A stretch of 64,000 nt of DNA from Symbiodinium natans (Eukaryota; Sar; Dinophyceae; Suessiales; Symbiodiniaceae). Positions within the stretch are counted from its first letter, which is position 1, and every line of letters starts with the position of its first letter. The notes under the pieces were generated by a model. It searched no databases and had not been told where the DNA came from. It saw only the letters and a list, made by a program, of their open reading frames with translations. The stretch is taken from positions 207,501 through 271,500 of the forward strand of contig CAJNDS010002805.1 of NCBI GenBank assembly GCA_905221605.1. The letters are read 5' to 3'. The translations under genes were made by a program, and so were the position numbers. This document shows, piece by piece, positions 54,929 through 63,780 of the stretch.

Positions 54929-56104
54929 CTAGGGATTCATGTCAGCAAGGTGTGGTCGGATGTCTGGACTCACTATAACCCCTACCCCAGAGTGCTTTTC
55001 TTTGTTATTACCAGACAAAACGACTAAGTGTTGCTCTGAGGTATAGGAGTAATACGAAGTCGATTTAGTTTCTGATAGGAACATAACATCCAGGTTGTGT
55101 TCCTTCATCATAAGCAACAGGTTTTTGAGCTTGAGGGTATCAGCCATACCTTGCACATTCTGACTACCGACTCTAAGCTTGCGATTGTAAGCTAGAGGCG
55201 GTGTGGTCTGGGGCCCATTCTGTTTAGGCTTCTTTTTCCGTGTGATTTTTTGCTGCCATAGGACGTTTGTCCTGAACCACTGTGCCCTGTTTTGGGGGGC
55301 TTTTGTGGACTGGGGGGGTGTGGCTGCTGAGGAGTCCGCCCTCAGAGCCTTTGTATTTTTGCAGGCCTGCTGCCATTGCCTGTAGCACCTACGAGAGGTC
55401 CTACGAGCATTGACTCCCCTGGGCCTATCAATGTGACACCCTCCCTTGTGGGGACACTCTTCGTGCTCTCCAAAAGGAGATCCCGGCTTGCCTCTCGGAG
55501 GCGGTGGTCGGCGGTATTCCAGCTGAGGATGAATTCCTTTAATTCTTCGAATTCTAGGGTGTGTTCTTCTACGAAGGGGTTTAAAATTGTGCCATGTACC
55601 ATTAGCAAGGCGGGTCCTTCTACGTCTACCAGTTCTGGAGGGTGAGGACTTAAGTGGGGTGACACTCGGCGGTGCGGTCTCGGAAAGGTTGACCGACGGC
55701 TCCAACCTGAGCAGTGGAGGTGACTCACTACAAACCCCTCTAAACTGAAGCAAGGTATATTTGGAGTACTGGAGATCGGATATTGGGCTAATTGGGAGTA
55801 AGGCCTCCAACCTTAGGGTCAACTTGGGTCGGGTGGTGGTCGTGGTATTACCCGTAATAGCATGCATAAGTTTGTTCCTAGTTCTTTGACTACAAAGGCG
55901 TTGTGCTTGGTTCTTTGTAGGGTCCAGATCGGGAGTCAGAAAAGAAAGCGAATTAACCCCTGGCTGTATGGGGGTGTGGTCATTGGCCCCTCTTCTCCTG
56001 TTAGAAAGTTTCAAAGGTGGAGTGCAGGCGCGCAACGAAAAAGAAACATGCAGAACCTTGCTCTGAGCTCTGACCCTTAAAATGTCGGGGAGCGTGGTGA
56101 GCAT
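54929..56104 (-). CDS. LINE ORF2, N-terminal part with endonuclease start
   Basis: 391 codons from ATG, 15 nt after the ORF1 stop. Residues ~305-391 are the N-terminal AP endonuclease: KLRVGSQNVQGM (N316) and VMFLSETKS (E345), then HSGVGVIVSP. The frame stops just where the middle of the endonuclease should begin. The next open frame resumes with SLEEYVAKIPQPEP, so a stretch of the domain is missing and the frame is broken. Residues 130-245 are Arg/Pro-rich and look like a wrong frame; a competing minus frame is listed at 55342-55728. Confidence 0.75.
   Translation of the reverse strand: MLTTLPDILRVRAQSKVLHVSFSLRACTPPLKLSNRRRGANDHTPIQPGVNSLSFLTPDLDPTKNQAQRLCSQRTRNKLMHAITGNTTTTTRPKLTLRLEALLPISPISDLQYSKYTLLQFRGVCSESPPLLRLEPSVNLSETAPPSVTPLKSSPSRTGRRRRTRLANGTWHNFKPLRRRTHPRIRRIKGIHPQLEYRRPPPPRGKPGSPFGEHEECPHKGGCHIDRPRGVNARRTSRRCYRQWQQACKNTKALRADSSAATPPQSTKAPQNRAQWFRTNVLWQQKITRKKKPKQNGPQTTPPLAYNRKLRVGSQNVQGMADTLKLKNLLLMMKEHNLDVMFLSETKSTSYYSYTSEQHLVVLSGNNKEKHSGVGVIVSPDIRPHLADMNP
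55342..55728 (-). CDS. Competing frame in LINE ORF2 N-terminal region
   Basis: This frame reads PPELVDVEGPALLMVHGTIL, NPFVEEHTLEFEELKEFILS, then WNTADHRLREASRDLLLEST. It is far more protein-like than the overlapping ORF2 frame. The simplest reading is that one or two frameshifts separate this stretch from the endonuclease start downstream. It could also be a distinct short protein. Confidence 0.5.
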   Translation of the reverse strand: MSHLHCSGWSRRSTFPRPHRRVSPHLSPHPPELVDVEGPALLMVHGTILNPFVEEHTLEFEELKEFILSWNTADHRLREASRDLLLESTKSVPTREGVTLIGPGESMLVGPLVGATGNGSRPAKIQRL

Positions 56105-56119
56105 GCTAAGAGGACCCCG

Positions 56120-57715
56120 TCAGGCGGTGTGGCCTTGCTTGCCTGCGCCCTTGCTTGTGGGCGGTGGGGCCTTTGCAAAAGGGTTCTCGGAACGTTCCAT
56201 CTCTACGTCCTCTGCCGCGGCGGTGTGGCTAGCGGCGTCGGGTGCGACGGGCTTCCCTTGGTAGGTGGCGGCTGCAATGTCGCCCACCTGTTGTTCTGGG
56301 ACGCCCATCTTTTGACAAAGTTCGTCCCAGACGAACGCAACTTGCTCCACTGCGTTGTGCTGGAGCTCAAAAGGGTACGGCGAGAAATAGGAGTTGTGGA
56401 GCACTACATTGGACCAATGCTTGCGGGATTTTCCCACAAAGGTCCCTTTTCCGGCGGTGTGGCCATCATTCTTGGCCTGCCGGTAAGCGATACGCTCCAT
56501 TTCATCCAACTCGAATTGCGTGCCCCAGATCACCGTATTCCAGTGTTCTGCAAAAAGCGTCTCCTCCTTACACCCCACCGTGGTAGGAGGAGAGTGCATG
56601 ATACGGGTCAGCGGTGTGGCCGTCTCCAACCGGGCCTGAAAGGAGCCTTCGGCTTCCTCGTAAAAAAGCCGACACCAGGCGGTGTGGTCGGGTTTAAAGT
56701 CCGGACCCTCGACTGGCTCCATAATTGTGAGGCTTTTCCAAAGGATGATGAGCCTCTTTCCCTGTGTTTCAGGGTGTGCATTCAGCACCGAAATGACGAC
56801 CCTCAGTGGCATCTCTAGTTTTCGCTGCCACTGAGGTGAACAAGGTGAGACGCGGACGTGCTTGCCGGTGATTGGCACCGTGGGGGCGGTGTAGAGAGGG
56901 GTTCCACCCTGCCCTCCATACCGCTTTAAAAATGCCTGCCGAAGGTCCCAGGATTTGAAGTGCAGCATCGTCATTCCACTCCAGAAGGTACCCTGGGGTA
57001 CCGTGGTAGGGTCCGTGTTGAGGATATTGAACCACATCTGCGCGTGCTGGGCGGTGTGGTCGGCATCCTCGCGAAGGAACCCACGGTTGCGCAGGAAATT
57101 CTGTGCCTCTGGGAGCTGCTCAATCATCCAGCCGATCATGAACTCACGTTGCTCCGGCTTGAGACCGTTGGGCCAGCCAGTTGTGACCAGTAGCAAGCCG
57201 CACGACCTCTTCTGCTCCGAGCGATTGTCTGCCGTCATGAAGGCCAGTTCACGGCGACAGCTAAAGACTGCGTCGTTCACCTTGAGCAACGCACTTTCCA
57301 GCTGCAGCACGAGGCCGTACATTTCAGGACGCACCACTGCCTTGTGGTACCCACGAACGATGCGCAACACGTCCTTGGCGGTGTGGACAGGAGCGGCCAA
57401 AACCTGCTGCACCGATTGCGGGTTGTTCACATCTGCGCCCAACTCACCGGCTGTGACTTGGAAGGCCGTTTCATCTTCCAGAAGGGTTGGTACCACCAAT
57501 CCACTCACCGGGCCGTCTGTCGGAACTGGGGTGCCCTCCTGCGGTGTGGTCAGCCCTGAGGCGACCGGCGTGGGGGGCTCACGCCTCTTGCGACTGTGCT
57601 CCTCAAAGAACGCCCCCTGTACTGTACGGATCTCCGTTCTGCCAGCGTAGAACTCCCTTTGCTGTTGGAAGGCTGCTTGGAACTGTTCCTGGCTTCCACG
57701 CGCTGGGTCTGTCAT
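56120..57715 (-). CDS. LINE ORF1 protein
   Basis: 531 codons, ATG at 57715 (context GAAGCCATGAC), TGA at 56122-56120. The position upstream of ORF2 identifies it as ORF1, usually an RNA-binding particle protein. I see no CCHC knuckle, coiled coil or RRM by eye. Well-formed parts are KPEQREFMIGWMIEQLPEAQ (res ~184), QMWFNILNTDP, SWDLRQAFLKRYGG and FELQHNAVEQVAFVWDELCQ. It has DHTA twice and GHTA, SHTA and VHTA elsewhere, and ends exactly in GHTA. Intact, unlike ORF2. Confidence 0.75.
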   Translation of the reverse strand: MTDPARGSQEQFQAAFQQQREFYAGRTEIRTVQGAFFEEHSRKRREPPTPVASGLTTPQEGTPVPTDGPVSGLVVPTLLEDETAFQVTAGELGADVNNPQSVQQVLAAPVHTAKDVLRIVRGYHKAVVRPEMYGLVLQLESALLKVNDAVFSCRRELAFMTADNRSEQKRSCGLLLVTTGWPNGLKPEQREFMIGWMIEQLPEAQNFLRNRGFLREDADHTAQHAQMWFNILNTDPTTVPQGTFWSGMTMLHFKSWDLRQAFLKRYGGQGGTPLYTAPTVPITGKHVRVSPCSPQWQRKLEMPLRVVISVLNAHPETQGKRLIILWKSLTIMEPVEGPDFKPDHTAWCRLFYEEAEGSFQARLETATPLTRIMHSPPTTVGCKEETLFAEHWNTVIWGTQFELDEMERIAYRQAKNDGHTAGKGTFVGKSRKHWSNVVLHNSYFSPYPFELQHNAVEQVAFVWDELCQKMGVPEQQVGDIAAATYQGKPVAPDAASHTAAAEDVEMERSENPFAKAPPPTSKGAGKQGHTA

Positions 57716-57820
57716 GGCTTCGAAGATAAGTGAAACTTGCCTCTTAGAGGCGGTGTGGCCAAAGGGGAGGCCTCTCGAAAACTGGCACGTGCACTACTTG
57801 CAAGCTGGCTAGCCGAAAGC
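57716..57820 (-). promoter_or_regulatory. LINE 5' leader
   Basis: About 105 nt between the telomeric flank and the ORF1 start. It holds one copy of the 12-nt word (57750-57760) overlapping a 13-bp inverted repeat GCCTCTTAGAGGC (57739-57751). As a full-length LINE 5' end it would be expected to carry an internal promoter; none is recognisable. Confidence 0.5.
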
Positions 57821-57877
57821 CTAGGGTTTAGGGTTTAGGGTTTAGGGTTCAGGGTTTAGGGTTTAGGGTTTAGGGTT
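57821..57877 (+). repeat. Telomeric array at LINE 5' junction
   Basis: TAGGG then TTTAGGG units with one TTCAGGG. Same orientation as the array at the other LINE end. Confidence 0.95.
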
Positions 57878-58114
57878 AGGGCTCGCACACAGGTCTCTCG
57901 CGGAAAGACGCGAAGCTGCAAAGCGCAGCAGAAAAACCCTGAACCCTAAACCTCCCGGAGACTGGCAACGGGGCCCCGGCCAGGGCGGCAAACAGCAGCC
58001 GTGATCGATGGGGCCCAAACCATGCGGCTTTGCCTGCACTTTGGGGGCCTAAACCCTAAACCCGAAACCCTAGACCCTAGACCCTAAACCCTAAACCCTA
58101 AACCCTAAAGTCTT

Positions 58115-58195
58115 TGGGAGCGCTTTGGGGTCCTTTGGGGTCCTTTGGGGTCCTTTGGGGTCCGTCGCGGCCTTTGGGGGCCCTTTGGGGCACTT
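58115..58195 (+). repeat. TCCTTTGGGG tandem repeat
   Basis: GGGGTCCTTT repeated three to four times, decaying into GGCCTTTGGGGGCCC. Confidence 0.85.
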
Positions 58196-58230
58196 AGACG
58201 ACGATGGGGGGGAAGTAGATGGAAGTAGAA

Positions 58231-58485
58231 GGTTTAGGGTTTAGGGTTTAGGGTTTAGGGTTTAGGGTTTAGGGTTTAGGGTTTAGGGTTTAGGGTTTAG
58301 GGTTTAGGGTTTAGGGTTTAGGGTTTAGGGTTTAGGGTTTAGGGTTTAGGGTTTAGGGTTTAGGGTTTAGGGTTTAGGGTTTAGGGTTTAGGGTTTAGGG
58401 TTTAGGGTTTAGGGTTTAGGGTTTAGGGTTTAGGGTTTAGGGTTTAGGGTTTAGGGTTTAGGGTTTAGGGTTTAGGGTTTAGGGT
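58231..58485 (+). repeat. Pure telomeric array, ~36 units
   Basis: 255 bp of uninterrupted TTTAGGG. Its purity suggests recent origin or conversion. Confidence 0.98.
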
Positions 58486-59514
58486 AGGTAGAGGCATCTG
58501 CCGAGGCACACGAGTTTCAACTCGACCCTCTCGTTTGTCTACAGCCTTTCCCGGAACGGCCAACCACAACCCCGACCACTAGGATTCAGGGGTTTAAGGG
58601 TTTAGGGTTTAGGGTTTCGGGTTTAGGGTTCAGGGTATAAGGCTTGGAGTTTCGGGTGTACGTGCGCGGCTCAGGCGGTTGAGCGTAGGCCTATTTCTAG
58701 CAAACCGTGGCAGTTGGAGAAAACCCTAAACCATAAACCCTAAACCCTAAAACCTAAACCCTAAACCCTAAACCCTAACCCCTTGGGGATCCGTTATCCA
58801 CATACCCCTTGTATACCCTGTAAAACCCCTCAGGGCCCATACTTCAGAACTCTTGCGAAAAGGTAACCCTAAACCCTAAACCCTAAACCCTAAACCCTAA
58901 ACCCAATGAGGGTTCCTTGGGACTCCACAGGGCTTCTCGGGTCGACAGGCTTCATGGGGCTCATGGGGCTGTTTGGGCTGAGGGTTTAGGAAGTTAAGGG
59001 TTTGGGGTTTAGGGTTCATGGTTTAGGGTTTAGGGTTTAGGATTTAGGGTTTAGGGTTTGGGGTTTGGGGTTTAGGGTTCAAGGCTTGTTGGAAGGATTT
59101 TGGGAGGTTGATGGGGGTTGGCAAGGTCTCCCAAACCCTGAACCCTAAACCCTAAACCCTAAACCCTGAACCCTAAACCCTGAACACAAAACCCTAAACC
59201 CTAAACCCTAAGAATCAGGTGCGTTGACCCGCCAAACTCACATCCGGCCTTGTTGAGCAAGAACAAATTGCCAGGATGTCTGTCCTGGGATACCAAACAT
59301 AGGAAGTTTAGGGTTTAGGGTTTAGGGTTTAGGGGTGCGTGCTTGCCGCACAAGGACGTTCTTGCATACCTGCACATGTGACAGAAAAAGAAACACCGCC
59401 CCCTCAGCCTTCGCCGCCTTCTTCAGGCGGAACCATCCCAAAAACCCCAAAGCCTAAACTTTGGCCCTAAACCCTAAACCCTAAGCCCTAAACCCCAAAC
59501 CCCAAGGGTCCGAG

Positions 59515-59630
59515 GGTCCATGTTAAAGACCCTCATGTCGAGGAGGGCGATCGACTCAGCATCGGCTTGCGGGATGAATGCGTTCGCCTCCTCGAGATTC
59601 CTGGCCACTGCTGCGCGCGCGGGTTGGGGA
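59515..59630 (-). CDS. Exon-like segment between telomeric arrays
   Basis: The minus frame reads AAVARNLEEANAFIPQADAE, then SIALLDMRVFNMDPR. An acceptor-like GCGCGCGCAG precedes it and telomeric repeats follow on both sides. It is among the clearest coding-like segments of the mosaic. No family recognised. Confidence 0.5.
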
Positions 59631-60029
59631 TTTTTTGGGGTTTTTTGGGGTTTAGGGTTTAGGGTTTGGGGTTTAGGGTTTGGGGTTAGGGGTTTAGGGT
59701 TTAGGGCTTTAGTGCGACAGTTAGGGTTTAGAGAGTGTGTTGTGCGGATTGTGCTGACGGGCTGATTTGGCTAAAGCCGGGTTGCTTGTCAGGTTGCTAG
59801 GTAAGTAACTCGACCCAAGAGTAACCTAGGAAGCAAAAGGGTGTCCTTTTTGGTTTAGAGGGGCTTGTAATAAGGGAACCTTCACCCGAAAATGCACTTA
59901 AATGGGGACCCATATATACATATATATATATATATACCCCTGATATACCGTATAAAACCCAAGGGCCCATACTAGAAGCTAAGGGACCACATGAAGGGAC
60001 CACGAAACTACCCTGAGATACACAAAGAG

Positions 60030-60170
60030 GCATAAGGGCCTACTCTGCGTCTTCAACAAGCGCAACAATCCAAGGCGACTCAGGTGTTTCTGGAGGTGTT
60101 TCTGGCTGGGAGGCACCCACTGTTGAGTCGAGGTAGCCTGCTTACTAAAAGGGCCCTCTGCAAGAACCCG
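60030..60170 (-). CDS. Exon-like segment
   Basis: The minus frame reads AEGPFSKQATSTQQWVPPSQ, then KHLQKHLSRLGLLRLLKTQS. Moderately coding-like, boundaries unknown. Confidence 0.25.
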
Positions 60171-60604
60171 AACCACTAACCCTAATAACCCGAATAGAGT
60201 ACCCTGAAACACCCCTAGTAACCCTAGAAGAACACCTCCCCACCGCCCCCCCCCCCCCAAAAAAAAACCCTAAAAAACAAACAGACCCCTAAAAAAACAA
60301 AAACTGTTCAACCAGCCCTAAGACGTCAGCCGTTCAAACACCCTAAACCAAACCCTAACAACATTAAACAAGCCTGACGCCTCCCCAAGCAGCTCAAGCA
60401 CCCCAAAAACACTAAACCCTGCACCGTAAACTTCCCCGAAACCCTATAAGCCCTAACCCCTAAACCCTATAAACCCTAAACCCTATAAACCCTAAACCCT
60501 AAACTCTAAGATGTCAGCTGCTCGCAGCGTGCTCAGAGAAGCCTCAAGAGAGACCCTAAACCCTAAACCCTAAACCCGAAACCCTAAACCCCCCCCCTTC
60601 CCCC

Positions 60605-60682
60605 GACCTCGGGATGCCGTAGTCCTCGATGAAGCCCTGCACCTCATGGGCTCTCGGCAGAGACACCCAGGAATCCTACCCT
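60605..60682 (-). CDS. Exon-like segment
   Basis: The minus frame reads [20 protein letters not shown], then IPRSG, followed by CCCTAAA-derived repeats. Short but well formed. Confidence 0.3.
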
Positions 60683-60720
60683 CTCTCTCTCGGCATATAT
60701 ATATATATGTATATACACAC

Positions 60721-60765
<45 letters not shown>

Positions 60766-61127
60766 TGTAGATTCATGTATGTATATATATATATACATAT
60801 ATACTTAGAAATAGATAGGTGCATATATATATATATTTTTTATTTCTATATTTATATATTTATGTATTTATATATTTATAAACTAATGTACGTATATATT
60901 TAATATATATATATATATATTTATTTATTTATTTATATTTATTTATTTATGTATATACGTCTAGGGTTGAGGGCTTAGGGTTTGTGACTTCTTTTTCTCC
61001 TGACTCAACGGCTTCTAAACGTTATAGCTTCTAACTGATCAGAGCACATGGCGCATGTTCATGACTTGCCCTCCATACGTGGGGTGCTTTAAAACTTTAG
61101 GTTTCAGGGTTTAGGGTTTAGGGTGGG

Positions 61128-61266
61128 TGCTAGACTTCTATTCCAAGCCTGCGCCTCTAAATCGGGAAGGGCCTTGAGCGCTGCAGCATCCCAAGGCCTT
61201 AAGGCCACGGCATCCATCACGAACGCCTGGACTGAGCCTCTCAGACAGGCGAGCGATGAAGAGAGG
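61128..61266 (-). CDS. Exon-like segment between telomeric arrays
   Basis: The minus frame reads SSLACLRGSVQAFVMDAVAL, then RPWDAAALKALPDLEAQAWN and RSLAP. Two amphipathic helices with clear coding character; the plus frame is its Ala/Ser shadow. Function unknown. Confidence 0.45.
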
Positions 61267-61319
61267 GGGTTTAGGGTTTGGGGTTTAATAGGGTTTAGGG
61301 TTTAGGGCGCGAGGGTAGC

Positions 61320-61600
61320 ACAAACAGTTGTGACTGCCGTGGGCTTAAGTTGAAAAGAGCTTGCAGAGAAGAACTAGAGAAAACTCGGCATAGGCATTCC
61401 TGCACTCGGCATCTGCTCAAAACACCCGGAAAGCGGCGTGCATCGCACGACCACACAGCTCCCAGAACGCACCGCACAAGGGTTGCCTTCCAAAGTCTGG
61501 CCATCGACCTGTTGCGAGGCAGCTGCATCATGCGCTTGGTTGCAAGGCCCCCGGTACCAAACGCCAAATGCGTTCAGAAACCTGCTGCTCCCCCTGTACC
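61320..61600. other. Open frames on both strands, unresolved
   Basis: The minus frame has RMMQLPRNRSMARLWKATLV, and the plus frame has RVAFQSLAIDLLRGSCIMRL. One strand is probably exon-derived; I cannot choose. Confidence 0.3.
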
Positions 61601-61779
61601 CTAAACCCTAAACCCTAATCCTAAACCCTAAACCCTAAACCCTGAACTACCCTAAACACTTAGGTCCCTCCCCCCCCGCCCCCCTCACGGTCCCCCTTCG
61701 CCCTCGTTTTGTTTTTCCTCGTTCAAGCCCCGACTCCCAAACTCGGTGTTCTTAGACGTCGGGCTTATGGATAGGGCTC

Positions 61780-62087
61780 TAGGGTTTAGGGTTTTTAGGG
61801 TTTAGGGTTTCGGGTTTAGGGCTGAGGGTTGAGGGTTTAGGGTTTAGGGTTTAGGGTTTAGGGTTTAGGGTTTAGGGTTTAGGGTTTAGGGTTTAGGGTT
61901 TAGGGTTTAGGGTTTAGGGTTTAGGGTTTAGGGTTTAGGGTTTAGGGTTTAGGGTTTAGGGTTTAGGGTTTAGGGTTTAGGGTTTAGGGTTTAGGGTTTA
62001 GGGTTTAGGGTTTAGGGTTTAGGGTTTAGGGTTTAGGGTTTAGGGTTTAGGGTTTAGGGTTTAGGGTTTAGGGTTTAGGGTTTAGGG
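61780..62087 (+). repeat. Long telomeric array, ~36 pure units
   Basis: Degenerate from 61780, then 253 bp of uninterrupted TTTAGGG (61834-62086). It is followed by G run and TACC, which on the minus strand is a GT donor of the next exon candidate. Confidence 0.97.
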
Positions 62088-62091
62088 GGGT

Positions 62092-62198
62092 ACCTTGTAG
62101 AATCCCGGAAAAAGTGTCGAGAGGGGGATACAAGGTCCCTAATTCCCTCATTCAATACCAGTAGGTCCTGTACCTTGAGCACGGCAATGGATTTGCAG
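62092..62198 (-). CDS. Exon-like segment between telomeric arrays
   Basis: The minus frame reads CKSIAVLKVQDLLVLNEGIR, then DLVSPSRHFFRDST. It ends at CTACAAG followed by GTACCCCCC and CCCTAAA repeats, so a downstream intron would begin with telomeric DNA. The upstream edge is TTTAGGG followed by CCTGCAAATCC, so TTTAG could serve as acceptor. Confidence 0.45.
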
Positions 62199-62289
62199 GC
62201 CCTAAACCCTAAACCCTAAACCCTAAACCCTAAACCTAAAACCAAACCCCAAGCCCCACACCCCAAACCCTGGCCCTAAACCCGAAACC

Positions 62290-62410
62290 CTGTGATAGGT
62301 GTATCTGAGCCATCTGTGAGACCCCCACCTGGATCGAGGCTCGGGATGTCACTGGCACGCCAGCCTGCAAGAAACTGCAACTGCTTCCACGAACTGATGC
62401 GGGATGATCA
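62290..62410 (-). CDS. Exon-like segment between telomeric arrays
   Basis: The minus frame reads PDHPASVRGSSCSFLQAGVP, then VTSRASIQVGVSQMAQIHLS. Next upstream segment from 62.1 kb on the same strand. Function unknown. Confidence 0.3.
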
Positions 62411-63085
62411 GGACCCCAAACCCCAAACCCTAAACCCCAAACCCCAAACCCTAGACCTTTGACCCTAAACCCTAACAGGCACATCAACGAAGACCCCAAG
62501 GTTGAGACATGTTGAGTATCTGAGGAGTCCGAGAAACCCCTGAATCACTGTGATCAAACCAGCTGCAGCTTTAGTCGCTTGCCGGACTGAGTCGCTCTCC
62601 ACTCGCTGTCAATCCCAATGTACAGGTTAAACTTGAGAGCGCGGAAAGCAACCCTACTAAAATCTCAAAACCCACAACCCAAAACCCTGAACCCAACACC
62701 CTAAACCCAAAACCCTAAACCCAAAACCCTAAACTCGAAACCCCTACTTCACTAATCCTAAACCGTAAAATCTAAACCCTCGAACCATCCTAAACCCCTA
62801 CATCGGCCCCCGAGGCCCATCTACTGGGTCCCTTTTTTGGTTTTGGGTTTAGGGTTTAGGGTTTAGGGATGTTTAGGGTCTAGGGCTTAGGGCAATAATG
62901 ATTATCATATCATCCGTGTTAAGGACTGCTAGCATAAGGGGGGAACATCCCAACCCATCCCAGCCATCTGAGCCCTTCCTTGGAGACTACATTAACCCTA
63001 AAAGGCTTTATGGCTCTTATGACCTTAATGGGAAGTATAGTAGTCACCCTAAACCCTAAACCCTATACCCTATACCCTAACCCTA

Positions 63086-63227
63086 AACCAGGGTATATGA
63101 CCCAAAGGTTTTCGACCATTTCATCCCAGGACCGCCTGCGATCCACACAAGCAATCCACGAGGTACACGGCCTCCTCGCGGACCGCGCCTGCACGAGTCT
63201 GCCGCCTTATGGTCCCCTGAATCCCAA
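63086..63227. CDS. Exon-like segment, strand uncertain
   Basis: Plus frame: YMTQRFSTISSQDRLRSTQA then IHEVHGLLADRACTSLPP, between AAACCAG and AACAG edges. Minus frames: REEAVYLVDC, then after GATCGCAG, SWDEMVENLWVIYPG. The minus reading needs a short intron but is more protein-like. Telomeric arrays border both sides. Confidence 0.3.
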
Positions 63228-63649
63228 CAGGGGTTTAGGGTTTAGGGTTTAGGGTTTAGGTTTAAGGTCTACTTTTTGCTCAAGCAACCAAGCGAAGAAG
63301 AAAACATAACCCCCATATAACCCTTAGTAAGGAAGAATGCTTTGTATTTTTCGGTTCTTAAGCAATGAGTCGTTTGCGGAATAATTACAAAGACTATTCC
63401 CCTATAGGGTCCCTCCTTTGTCACTATACTATAATGACCCCAAAACCTTATTCTAATTTTTCAGGCCCCTATATTATCTTTCCTGGAAAACAAACAGGGG
63501 ACTTCGCGCTCGGCGCTGAATCCTCTAGAGTTTAGGGTTTAGGGTTTAGGGTTCGACTCGTGGGCATGTTCCCTTCTTCTCCGAGGGTCTGGGCAACCGC
63601 CCTGCCCCCCCCTCTGCCCTCTCTTCGGCAGGTCTGGTGCTTGAAGGTC

Positions 63650-63780
63650 TCTCCCTATCTCCTTCTTGTTATTCTTCTGCCTCTTCTTTTTCTTCTGCTT
63701 CTTCTCCCTCTTCTTCTGCTTCTTGTTCTTCTGTGCGCTTGAGAACCCCCCCTCTTTTTTGTTTCTCTTCTTCTACCCAG
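63650..63780 (+). repeat. Pyrimidine-rich CTTCTTCTGC tract
   Basis: TTCTTCTGCTTCTTC-type simple sequence, strand-asymmetric. No gene seen from 63.25 kb to the end apart from this tract and short telomeric arrays (63533-63552, 63921-63974). Confidence 0.8.

Larger units (their letters stand above)
51751..57760 (+). repeat. Dispersed 12-nt word GGCGGTGTGGYC through the LINE
   Basis: Exact 11-mer GCGGTGTGGTC at 51751, 52445, 52651, 52759, 53290, 54073, 54211, 54781, 55198, 56679, 57051 and 57541. GCGGTGTGGCC at 52295, 56124, 56454, 56611 and 57750. One-mismatch forms at 53710, 55669, 55971, 56220 and 57378. Thirteen of the 17 exact copies have G before the 11-mer. All are on the same strand, with spacing of 68-780 bp. 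On the coding strand it is GRCCACACCGCC. Confidence 0.95.
51625..57820 (-). mobile_element. Non-LTR retrotransposon (LINE) inserted in telomeric repeats
   Basis: About 6.2 kb, minus-strand sense: a ~105-nt 5' leader, ORF1, a 15-nt gap, then ORF2 in two open pieces. The 3' end is TGA, one C, then seven A. TTTAGGG arrays of the same orientation flank it at 51467-51627 and from 57821 on. The flank phase fits insertion at CCCTA/AACCC. There is no LTR, and no clear target duplication can be told within repeats. ORF2 is broken, so this copy looks inactive. Confidence 0.9.

Noticed and set aside
51751-57760. DHTA as a protein metal-binding motif repeated in the LINE proteins
   Set aside because: The same nucleotide word also occurs in other frames and in the leader, so a peptide function does not explain it.
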